Below the pieces are notes generated by a model, which worked only from the letters and a program-made list of their open reading frames with translations, was not told the origin of the DNA and made no database searches. A stretch of 34,657 nt of DNA from Paenibacillus sp. (lineage in GTDB: Bacteria; Bacillota; Bacilli; Paenibacillales; Paenibacillaceae), in the NCBI GenBank assembly GCA_031254035.1, contig JAIRVF010000043.1, positions 1-34,657 of the forward strand, read 5' to 3'. The translations under genes were made by a program, and so were the position numbers. Below, piece after piece: positions 23,345-30,612 of the stretch (positions are counted from its first letter, which is position 1; every line of letters starts with the position of its first letter).

Positions 23345-24471
23345 TGAAAGACCCGATGGGCGGACAAAGCGTCCCAAAATGCAGCGGTTGTGGCATTGAG
23401 CTGCAGGCGCTTAATCCCGGTTTACCGGGGTATATTCCGGAGAAGTCGCTTGGCAAGGATCCGGTCATTTGCCAGCGCTGCTTCCGTATCAAAAACTATA
23501 ACGAGGCTTCTTCCGTTACGGTGGACCAGGATGAATTCCTGCGGCTCTTAAGCCAAATCGGCGGAAAGAATGCGCTCGTCATTCATATTGTCGATCTCTT
23601 TGATTTCGAAGGCAGCTTGATTTCGGGACTGCAGCGGTTTGTAGGTAATAACCCTGTAATTCTCGCCGTCAATAAAATCGACCTTTTGCCTAAAGTGACC
23701 AACTGGAATAAAGTGATCAACTGGGTGCAAAAGCAGTGCAAGGAACAGGGGCTCAAAACCGAGGAAATCATCCTATGCAGCGCCAAGAAAAATCAAGGTT
23801 TCGACCGTCTGCTTGATGCGGTGGCCGAGCGCCGCGGCAATCGTGACGTGTACGTAGTAGGAGCAACTAATGTAGGTAAGTCCACGCTTATCAATCGGTT
23901 AATCCGTGATTACAGTGATCTGGAGCAGGAGCTTACGGTATCGCGTTATCCTGGTACGACACTGGATATGGTCAGCATCCCATTGGATGACGGCCATTTC
24001 ATCATCGACACCCCGGGAATCGTGTATCCTTGGCGTTACAGCGAACTGGTGAATCGGAAGGATTTGGGGGCAATTATGCCGGAAAATCCGTTGAAACCGA
24101 TTGTTTATCAGCTTAACGAAGGCCAGACGCTTTTCTTTGGGGGGATGGCCCGGTTTGATTTTATTCAGGGGGCACGGCAGTCTTTTACCTGCTTTATTAG
24201 CGGCCGGTTAAATATTCACCGAACCAAACTGGATAAGGCCGACGCTTTATACGAAGAGCATGCAGGTACGCTGCTGTCACCACCGAACACGGAAAATCTG
24301 GGCGAGCTGCCAGAGTGGACCAGGCATGAGATCCGAGTTCCGAAGGGGGCCAAGCTGGATCTGTTTATTTCCGGCATCGGCTGGATCAAGGTAAACGGCG
24401 ATCAGGGGGCTCTGGTGGCCATCCATGCGCCTAAAGGCGTAAAAGTGCTGGCAAGACCTTCCTTGATCTGA
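23344..24471 (+). CDS. yqeH: Ribosome biogenesis GTPase YqeH
   Basis: Circularly permuted GTPase of 375 residues needed for 30S subunit assembly. An N-terminal zinc finger has CSGCGIELQ and CQRC. The G motifs come in permuted order: G4 NKIDLLP, G5 CSAKKNQG, G1 GATNVGKSTLINRLI, G2 region YPGTTLD and G3 DTPGIVYP. The C-terminal domain binds RNA. Start and length match the family. It overlaps yqeG by one base. Confidence 0.97.
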   Translation: MKDPMGGQSVPKCSGCGIELQALNPGLPGYIPEKSLGKDPVICQRCFRIKNYNEASSVTVDQDEFLRLLSQIGGKNALVIHIVDLFDFEGSLISGLQRFVGNNPVILAVNKIDLLPKVTNWNKVINWVQKQCKEQGLKTEEIILCSAKKNQGFDRLLDAVAERRGNRDVYVVGATNVGKSTLINRLIRDYSDLEQELTVSRYPGTTLDMVSIPLDDGHFIIDTPGIVYPWRYSELVNRKDLGAIMPENPLKPIVYQLNEGQTLFFGGMARFDFIQGARQSFTCFISGRLNIHRTKLDKADALYEEHAGTLLSPPNTENLGELPEWTRHEIRVPKGAKLDLFISGIGWIKVNGDQGALVAIHAPKGVKVLARPSLI

Positions 24472-24500
24472 CGCATGTACGGGAGAGGCGGGATTAAGAT

Positions 24501-25364
24501 ATGGTAAAAGCGGAATTGCTGGCAGGCACCGGCGCGCTGCTTCTTGGTGTGATCGGCGATCCTATCGCTCATTCCAAATCGCCTGTCATGCACCAAGCAG
24601 CATTGTCGGCATTGGGTCTACCCGGTGCCTATGTTCCAATGCATGTCAAGCGCGGTCAAGTAGCGGAGGCCATTGCCGGAATCAAGGCTCTTGGCTTCCG
24701 GGGAATCAACGTCACGATACCCCATAAACTTGAGGTGATCCCTTATCTCGATCACCTAGATGAAACGGCACTCCGGATCGGCGCCGTCAATACGATCGTT
24801 AATGATCATGGCATTCTGACCGGGTACAATACAGATGGCATTGGTTACGTTCGCTCGCTAAAGGAAGAGGCGGTTTCTGAACTTAAGGGGAAGAAGATCA
24901 TGGTGCTGGGCGCGGGCGGCGCTGCGCGAGGCATTGTGCATGCATTGTCGCTGGAAAGTCCAGACCGGATTTGTATCGCCAATCGCACGGCCGACAAAGC
25001 GGAGGCGATTGCCGCTGAATGGAAGGACTTGGCGGATATCCGGGGGATATCCTTGCAGGAGTTGCCGGTATATCTTAAGGAAACCGACATCCTGATCAAT
25101 ACGACTTCGGTTGGAATGCATCCACATGTGGCTGAGACGCCGGTGAATGTAGACCTCATTCCGGAGCGCATCGTCGTCAGTGATCTGATCTATAATCCGC
25201 TTCAGACGAGATTGCTTGCGGAGAGCGAACGTAAGGGCTGTAAAGTGCACGGCGGCTTGGGCATGTTCGTGAATCAAGGCGCCTATGCGCTTGAATATTG
25301 GACCGGTCTACCGGCTCCGGTGGCTGCGATGAGAAGTGCCGTATTGCACAATATGGCCGAATAG
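24501..25364 (+). CDS. aroE: Shikimate dehydrogenase
   Basis: Protein of 287 residues that reduces 3-dehydroshikimate to shikimate with NADPH. The substrate site is visible as HSKSPVMHQAAL, the catalytic Lys in GINVTIPHK, GAVNTIV and TGYNTDGIG. The cofactor site is VLGAGGAARGIVHAL followed by IANRTADKAEA, and the end has GLGMFVNQGAYALEYWTG. The position between yqeH and yhbY is the conserved Bacillales order. Confidence 0.97.
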   Translation: MVKAELLAGTGALLLGVIGDPIAHSKSPVMHQAALSALGLPGAYVPMHVKRGQVAEAIAGIKALGFRGINVTIPHKLEVIPYLDHLDETALRIGAVNTIVNDHGILTGYNTDGIGYVRSLKEEAVSELKGKKIMVLGAGGAARGIVHALSLESPDRICIANRTADKAEAIAAEWKDLADIRGISLQELPVYLKETDILINTTSVGMHPHVAETPVNVDLIPERIVVSDLIYNPLQTRLLAESERKGCKVHGGLGMFVNQGAYALEYWTGLPAPVAAMRSAVLHNMAE

Positions 25365-25418
25365 TTCCCTTTTCGGGGACACTGAATACAGTTGAATATT
25401 AAGGAGTTATGATTATAC

Positions 25419-25709
25419 ATGTTAACAGGTAAGCAAAAACGCTATCTTCGATCACTTGCACATCATTTGGATCCGATTTTTCAAGTAGGTAAGGGAGGAT
25501 TCAATGAGCAGCTTGTAAAGCATATTAGCGAAGCGATCGAAAAAAGAGAATTGATGAAGGTCAGCGTGTTGAACAACTGCCTTGAGGATAAGTATGAAAT
25601 TGCCGAAGAGCTTGCGGAAAAAGCCGGGGCTGAGCTGGTGCAGGTGATCGGCGGCACGATTATTTTGTACAAGGAATCCAAAGACCATAAAACAATAGAA
25701 TTGCCATAA
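25419..25709 (+). CDS. yhbY: YhbY-family RNA-binding protein (CRM domain)
   Basis: Protein of 96 residues consisting of one CRM/YhbY domain: LTGKQKRYLRSLAHHLDPIF, the GKGGFNE loop (GxxG RNA-binding type), ALEKRELMKVSVLNN-like central strands and the closing VQVIGGTIILYKES. It binds pre-50S ribosomal particles. AAGGAG lies 12 bases before the ATG. Known as yqeI in B. subtilis. Confidence 0.95.
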   Translation: MLTGKQKRYLRSLAHHLDPIFQVGKGGFNEQLVKHISEAIEKRELMKVSVLNNCLEDKYEIAEELAEKAGAELVQVIGGTIILYKESKDHKTIELP

Positions 25710-25724
25710 GCGGGAGGTTTCACC

Positions 25725-26327
25725 ATGAAGGTAGGCATCATGGGCGGCACCTTTGATCCGATTCATATCGGCCATTTGCTGGCCGCTGAAGCGGCAAGGG
25801 ATTCGTTCGGGCTTGACGAAGTCTGGTTCATGCCAAGCCATATCCCGCCCCATAAAGAACAGGCCGGAGCATCGGGAGAGGACCGGCTCGGCATGGTGGC
25901 CGAAGCGATTTCGGACCATCCCTGTTTCCGGACACTTGATATTGAAATCAGAAGAGGCGGCATATCCTACACCATTGATACCGTGAAGGATATCCGCAGT
26001 TCTTTTGAAGGTATAGAGTTTCATTTTATTATTGGTGCCGATATGGTCAATTACCTTCCCAAATGGGAAGGAATCGAGGAACTCGTAAACCACATGAGCT
26101 TTATCGGCGTCGGGCGGCCTGGAACAACGCTGAATTTGGAAGCATTGCCTCCTTACTTGCAAGGAAAGGTGCTTCTAGCCGACATGCCGCAGGTCGATAT
26201 TTCATCCACGGAAATCAGAGAAAGGCTGGCCACAGGTCATTCGATCCGCTATATGGTAACGGACAGCGTCTATGACTATATCAGAAGGAGAGGATTGTAT
26301 GGAATTCAGCCGGGAAGAACTGATTAA
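25725..26327 (+). CDS. nadD: Nicotinate-nucleotide adenylyltransferase
   Basis: Protein of 200 residues that makes deamido-NAD from nicotinate mononucleotide and ATP. The nucleotidyltransferase motif GGTFDPIHIGHLLAAE is at the start, MPSHIPPHK follows, then the FIIGADMVNYLPKW segment and the C-terminal ISSTEIRERLATG (SSTxIR). GGGAGG lies upstream. Its end overlaps the HD-domain gene by 29 bases. Confidence 0.97.
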   Translation: MKVGIMGGTFDPIHIGHLLAAEAARDSFGLDEVWFMPSHIPPHKEQAGASGEDRLGMVAEAISDHPCFRTLDIEIRRGGISYTIDTVKDIRSSFEGIEFHFIIGADMVNYLPKWEGIEELVNHMSFIGVGRPGTTLNLEALPPYLQGKVLLADMPQVDISSTEIRERLATGHSIRYMVTDSVYDYIRRRGLYGIQPGRTD

Positions 26328-26877
26328 ATCGGTTTCGGAGCAAATGCCGGCCATGCGCTGGCAGCATACACAGGGTGTGATGGTGACAGCGGTTAAGCTG
26401 GCCGAGAAGTACGGAGCTGATCCTGTGAAAGCGGAGCGGGCCGCGATTTTGCATGATGTCGCCAAATACTGGCCCGTCAAGCAAATGGAGGCTGTCATCC
26501 GGGATAACGACTTATCCAAAGATCTTCTGTTTTATGATAAAGCGCTTTGGCATGCCGAAGTTGGAGCTTTTGTTGCCAAACGCGACTACGGCGTTGAAGA
26601 CCCGGAAATACTGAATGCGATAAAGTACCATACATCCGGACGGATCGGGATGACGCTGATGGATAAGGTGGTGTGCCTAGCGGATTACATCGAACCGGGA
26701 AGGGATTTTCCCGGCGTGAATAATATTCGTGAACTGGCCAACCATAGCCTTGAAGAGGGGCTAATTGCAGGATTTGATTCTACCATTAGTCTACTCGTAT
26801 CACGGCGGCAAATTATTTTTCCGCTAACAGTGTTTGCCCGTAATGATCTTATTAAACAGTTGGAGGCGAATTCATGA
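26299..26877 (+). CDS. yqeK: HD-domain diadenosine tetraphosphatase YqeK
   Basis: Protein of 192 residues. The HD metal residues appear as RWQHTQGVM, ILHDVAKYWP, LWHAEVGAF and the KYHTSGR / LADYIEPGRDFPGV section typical of the family, which hydrolyses Ap4A symmetrically to ADP. The ATG at 26299 is chosen because AGAAGGAGAGG precedes it and because it gives the family N terminus; it lies inside nadD in another frame. The stop overlaps rsfS by ATGA. Confidence 0.95.
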   Translation: MEFSREELIKSVSEQMPAMRWQHTQGVMVTAVKLAEKYGADPVKAERAAILHDVAKYWPVKQMEAVIRDNDLSKDLLFYDKALWHAEVGAFVAKRDYGVEDPEILNAIKYHTSGRIGMTLMDKVVCLADYIEPGRDFPGVNNIRELANHSLEEGLIAGFDSTISLLVSRRQIIFPLTVFARNDLIKQLEANS

Positions 26878-27221
26878 CCCTTACATCAGAACAATTATTA
26901 AACTTGGCTGTTGAAGCAGCTGAAGATAAAAAAGCGATGAACGTCGTGGCGCTTGATTTGAAAGGCGTCTCGCTGATTGCCGATTATTTCGTCATTTGCC
27001 ACGGTAATTCCGATACGCAGGTTCAGTCCATCACGACGGAAATCCGCAAGCGCGTTCACGAAGCGGGCTCGGAGGTCCGCGGAATCGAAGGAATGAACTC
27101 TGCGCGTTGGGTACTAATCGATCTCGGAGATGTCATCGTGCATGTATTCCACCGGGATGAGCGCGATTATTACAACATCGAGCGCCTATGGTCGGATGCC
27201 AAGGTTGTGGAAACGGTATGA
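26874..27221 (+). CDS. rsfS: Ribosome silencing factor RsfS
   Basis: Protein of 115 residues. It shows the family pattern KKAMNVVALDLKGVSLIADY followed by FVICHGNSDTQVQSI, GIEGMNSARWVLIDLGDVIV and HVFHRDERDYYNIERLW. It binds uL14 and keeps ribosomal subunits apart in stationary phase. It overlaps its neighbours on both sides as ATGA, so translation is coupled. Named yqeL in B. subtilis. Confidence 0.97.
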   Translation: MTLTSEQLLNLAVEAAEDKKAMNVVALDLKGVSLIADYFVICHGNSDTQVQSITTEIRKRVHEAGSEVRGIEGMNSARWVLIDLGDVIVHVFHRDERDYYNIERLWSDAKVVETV

Positions 27222-28117
27222 GTCTGATTGCAGGAACGATACAGACATATGAGGTCATGCGCGAGGTATCACCTTACGGTTATTTCTTGGATGCCGACGG
27301 GCAGAACGTGCTGCTTCATTATTCGGAATTGACGCGTGAGATCAAGCCGGGCGATGAGGTTGAAGTGTTTATCTTCTACGATACCGAAGATCGGCTGGCA
27401 GCTACGATGAAAAAGCCGTACCTCACGCTTGGCGAGATGGCTAAACTTGTTGTTGCCGATGTCCATCCGCGGCTTGGCTGCTTTTTGGAGATGGGCCTTG
27501 GGCGTCAGCTTTTGTTGCCGATACGTGAGCTCCCTGAGCTGAAGGATCTTCACCCGCAGGTAGGGGATTCGGTATTTGTCATTATGGAGCATGATAAGCA
27601 GGGACGCTTGCGCGCTAAGCTGGCAGGGGAGCAGGAATTGTCCCACCATGCTTTCAGGGCGCCTGCAACATGGCTAAACCAATGGTTAAAAGCGACGGTA
27701 TACAGACCGCTTCAAATGGGGACTTTCGTCATCGTGGACGGCGGTGTAGTTGGACTTGGCGTCATCGGTATGATTCACTCTTCAGAACGCTTGAATTTGT
27801 TGAGACTTGGTGAGGAAGTGGAAGTCCGCGTCAGCCATATCCGCGAAGACGGCCGCGTGAATCTTTCGATGGCTCAGCGCAAAGAAGTTGGCCGCGACCT
27901 AGATTCGGAACGGATTCTGACCTTCTTGAAGGAACGTCCGACAGGCGGCATGCCGTATTCGGATGCAACGCCACCGGACATCATCAAACAGCGTTTCGGC
28001 ATCAGCAAATCGGCCTTTAAGCGGGCCTTGGGCAAGCTGATGAAGGAAGGCCTCATAACGCAAAAGGAAAATTGGACCTATTTGGTTAAGCCGGATACCG
28101 AGAAATCGGATGAATAG
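27218..28117 (+). CDS. S1-domain RNA-binding protein, CvfB/YitL family
   Basis: Protein of 299 residues with S1-like OB folds in a row (about 1-65, 70-135 and 150-215; SPYGYFLDADG, VHPRLGCFLEMGLGRQLLLP and HSSERLNLLRLGEEVEVRV). A C-terminal winged helix reads DIIKQRFGISKSAFKRALGK, followed by LMKEGLI. CvfB-type proteins bind RNA and influence virulence or stress genes. The start at 27218 overlaps rsfS as ATGA; the longer frame runs inside rsfS. This gene is not part of the B. subtilis yqe cluster, where rsfS is followed by yqeM. Confidence 0.9.
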   Translation: MSLIAGTIQTYEVMREVSPYGYFLDADGQNVLLHYSELTREIKPGDEVEVFIFYDTEDRLAATMKKPYLTLGEMAKLVVADVHPRLGCFLEMGLGRQLLLPIRELPELKDLHPQVGDSVFVIMEHDKQGRLRAKLAGEQELSHHAFRAPATWLNQWLKATVYRPLQMGTFVIVDGGVVGLGVIGMIHSSERLNLLRLGEEVEVRVSHIREDGRVNLSMAQRKEVGRDLDSERILTFLKERPTGGMPYSDATPPDIIKQRFGISKSAFKRALGKLMKEGLITQKENWTYLVKPDTEKSDE

Positions 28118-28184
28118 CGTTAATTGTGAGGCTTTTTGAGCAACCTCTAAAGGCTGAAGTGAAATAAGAAAGTGTGGTGACATC

Positions 28185-28955
28185 ATGTCTTCATACAGAA
28201 AATTTGCATATGTCTATGACGAATTGATGGAGGATATGCCTTATCCGGATTGGCTCCGCTTCGCTCGTCAGGCTTGGGAGAAGCATGGCGCCATGCCGAA
28301 AAGCGTCGTTGAGCTCGGATGCGGCACAGGCAGCATTACCATTCCGCTCGTCAATTCGGGTTTCGAAGTGACGGGCATCGATTTGTCTGCAGACATGCTG
28401 TCTGTCGCAAGACGGAAAATGGAAAGCACCCCCCAGGGCAGCAGACTTTTTCGCGAAGGCTCGATCCGCTGGGTACAGCAGGATATGCGGGAATGGGAAG
28501 TACCTGATCAGGTAGATTCGGTTATTTCCTTCTGCGATTGCTTCAACTATCTGCTTGAGGAGCAAGATGTGGTCTCGGCATTCGTTCAAACATACAAAGG
28601 TTTAAAGTCCGGAGGGATTTTCCTGTTTGACGTGCATCATCCGAATACGATCATCCGTTATGATGAAGAGCAACCTTTTGTGTGGGATGAACGGTCGGTA
28701 TCTTACATATGGACTTGTGAATTGGACGCATCCCGCTGCGAAATAGAGCATCACCTGAGCATTTTCGCGAGGGAGGAGCAAGGTGGCCTGTATCGCCGGT
28801 TTGAAGAGACGCATGTTCAGCGCGCCTATGATCCGGAATGGATGCAAACCGAGCTGGCCAAAGCGGGTTTCCGGGACGTGAAATGTTATGCGGATTTTGA
28901 ATGGGTTGAGGCCGGTGATGATGCCCAGCGTCTTTTTTACGTGGCGGTTAAATAA
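28185..28955 (+). CDS. yqeM: Class I SAM-dependent methyltransferase (YqeM-like)
   Basis: Protein of 256 residues with a seven-strand methyltransferase fold. It opens SYRKFAYVYDELMEDMPY, a family hallmark. SAM-binding motif I is VVELGCGTGSITIPL, followed by GIDLSADMLSVAR, the acidic VQQDMREWEV and FCDCFNYL. The target is unknown. GTGGTG lies before the ATG. The position, after rsfS and before comER, is conserved with yqeM in Bacillus, apart from genes inserted here. Confidence 0.93.
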   Translation: MSSYRKFAYVYDELMEDMPYPDWLRFARQAWEKHGAMPKSVVELGCGTGSITIPLVNSGFEVTGIDLSADMLSVARRKMESTPQGSRLFREGSIRWVQQDMREWEVPDQVDSVISFCDCFNYLLEEQDVVSAFVQTYKGLKSGGIFLFDVHHPNTIIRYDEEQPFVWDERSVSYIWTCELDASRCEIEHHLSIFAREEQGGLYRRFEETHVQRAYDPEWMQTELAKAGFRDVKCYADFEWVEAGDDAQRLFYVAVK

Positions 28956-29003
28956 AAGGCATAATCTCGGCGTGGGATTAATTCTTATAAATAGTAAAAT
29001 AAT

Positions 29004-29030
29004 CCTCGGAACTGGTTTCCGGGGTTTTTT
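29004..29030 (+). terminator. Terminator of the yqe cluster
   Basis: 8-bp stem CCTCGGAA (29004-29011) / TTCCGGGG (29017-29024) with one G-T pair, then T6; 48 bases after the methyltransferase stop. Confidence 0.85.
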
Positions 29031-29109
29031 GCCTCAAAGTATGACTGGGTTTAAAATAATCTTGAAAAACTGAAAGGCTCAACATCATGATTAGTGCTTG
29101 ACAAAAAGC

Positions 29110-29260
29110 GAATGTAGCGGAGGGGACGGAATCGATCTGAAGAAGCGGAAGCGTTCGCCTTTGTCTCCGAATTTCTACCTTATTTAAAAGCAAAATCAAG
29201 AAATTTGGAGACAACAGCGATCGGAAGAACGATCCGTAACCGTAGCGGTCACCTCGCATA
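29110..29260. repeat. Intergenic hairpin-rich element, likely dispersed repeat
   Basis: No ORF. Central arms TTGTCTCCGAATTTCT (29161-29176) and AGAAATTTGGAGACAA (29199-29214) pair with one mismatch around a 22-base AT-rich loop. They are followed by the small hairpins GATCG/CGATC (29219-29234) and ACCG/CGGT. From memory, sequences of this make-up recur between genes in Paenibacillus genomes; only this one copy is in the window, so dispersal is not shown here. Confidence 0.55.
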
Positions 29261-29310
29261 ATGTTAAGAACTATTTTTTCAGTATTGAGCCAAATGAAAG
29301 GACGATAAAA

Positions 29311-30039
29311 ATGAAACTTAACGACTTGAAAAATAAAACAGCGATTATTACAGGTGCAGGCAAAGGAATCGGCCGTGCTATTGCGACGGCGCTTGCCAAA
29401 GAAGGAGTCCAGCTCGGGCTGATGGCTAGAACGTCTTCCGATCTTGAATCGCTCAAGGAATAACTCTCCAAGGAATACGGCGTGTCCGTATATACAGCAA
29501 CGGCTGACGTATCTTCCCGCTCTGAGGTAGAGGAGGCCATCTCGAAACTTAGACAGGAGCTTGGAAGCATCGATATTCTAATCAATAATGCGGGGATAGC
29601 TGGTTTCGGCACCGTTGCCGAGATGGACCCTGAGCAGTGGGAACGTATCATTCAGGTCAATTTGATGGGGACGTATTATGTTTCCCGTGCAGTTCTCCCT
29701 GCGATGATGGAACAAAACAGCGGAGATATTATCAATATCTCTTCGACGGCCGGGGAAAAAGGCTTCGCGACAGGTTCGGCGTATTGTGCATCCAAATTCG
29801 GCATTATGGGTTTGACGGAGTCGCTTCTTCAAGAGGTCCGCAAAAAGAATATCCGTGTCGTTGCGCTCACCCCAAGCACGGTGAATACTGATCTGGCCCG
29901 CAACAATAATCTGAATATCGGGGATGAAGACCGGATGATGCAGCCGGAGGATGTGGCAGAACTTGCTTTGGCAACTTTAAAGCTTCCGTCGCGCGTATTC
30001 GTGAAAACTGCAGGGATCTGGACGACCAACCCACAGTAA
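29311..30039 (+). pseudogene. SDR-family oxidoreductase broken by one in-frame stop
   Basis: The frame reads as a complete 242-residue 3-ketoacyl-ACP-reductase-like SDR: MKLNDLKNKTAIITGAGKGI with GRAIATALAKEG, then NNAGIAGFGTV, the catalytic SSTAGEKGF Ser and YCASKFGIMGL Tyr-Lys. Codon 51 is TAA (29461-29463), in a loop between the second beta strand and the next helix, in the SLKE-stop-LSKEYG context. A single base change (from CAA, GAA or AAA) would explain it. Everything else is intact, so the mutation is recent or a sequencing error. A GTG at 29482 with AAGGA seven bases upstream could restart translation, but the product lacks the cofactor-binding motif. Confidence 0.88.
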
Positions 30040-30049
30040 TACACCATAA

Positions 30050-30105
30050 GAATCCTGCCTGTCGGAACCTAAGTGTTCTGACAAGCCGGCATTCAGCTTT
30101 TTATT
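30050..30105 (+). terminator. Terminator after the SDR pseudogene
   Basis: Long imperfect stem with a core TGTCGGAAC (30060-30068) / GTTCTGACA (30075-30083), extended outward by AATCCTGCC / AGCCGGCATT, then CTTTTTATTTT. Confidence 0.8.
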
Positions 30106-30140
30106 TTCCCAATAAGAGCTGCTTCAGAGCAGGAACCGGA

Positions 30141-30169
30141 TTGACTGTGATACCGGTTTTATATATAAT
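30141..30169 (+). promoter_or_regulatory. Sigma-A promoter of leuS
   Basis: TTGACT (30141-30146), exactly 17 bases, TATAAT (30164-30169). Transcription would begin near 30176, about 30 bases before the first T-box leader elements. Confidence 0.85.
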
Positions 30170-30204
30170 ATGACTTAATGTTTTATATGAACTTCTAAAT
30201 ATTT

Positions 30205-30487
30205 GACAATGATGAGGAGTATTAGTTTCAGCGGTGTCACGCAGAGAGCCGGCGGTTGGTGCAAGTCGGTTGACGAAGCGGAATGAACTCACCTCGGAGT
30301 CATGGTTTGAACGCAGCTTATGAAGATTCGGTTTCAGCCTGCGAGAAGAACTATCGCCTCACCTCCGTTAAAGGGTGCAAAGGGAGTGGAAAATAAAGTA
30401 TATTTTCCGCTAACTAGGGTGGTACCACGGGAATCAAACCTCTCGTCCCTAGCGCTAATACGCTATGGATGCAGAGGTTTTTTTAAT
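30205..30487 (+). promoter_or_regulatory. T-box riboswitch, leucine-specific, upstream of leuS
   Basis: Tandem elements of a T-box leader in order: GATGAGGAGTATTAG opening, GCAGAGAGCC, GGTTGGTGCAAGTCGG, and a specifier loop with CTC (30288-30290, in GAACTCACC) that reads as leucine. The 14-base T-box AGGGTGGTACCACG (30416-30429) follows, holding the UGG that pairs with the tRNA acceptor end. The terminator AACCTCT / AGAGGTT (30437-30480) with T7 comes last. Uncharged tRNA-Leu should stabilise the antiterminator and let leuS be transcribed. Confidence 0.95.
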
Positions 30488-30612
30488 TGCAGGATTTACG
30501 AGGCTGAATTCCATGAACGTATATGGAGACGTTTTCCCTGCAGTATGTTTCAAATAAGTAAATGCGGCGCGAGAAAGCGGGCCGCCTGACAGTAAGAGGG
30601 GGACAATAAATC

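Noticed and set aside
25452..26162. A 236-codon minus-strand frame across yhbY and nadD
   Set aside because: It lies opposite two well-recognised genes and shows no motif of its own.
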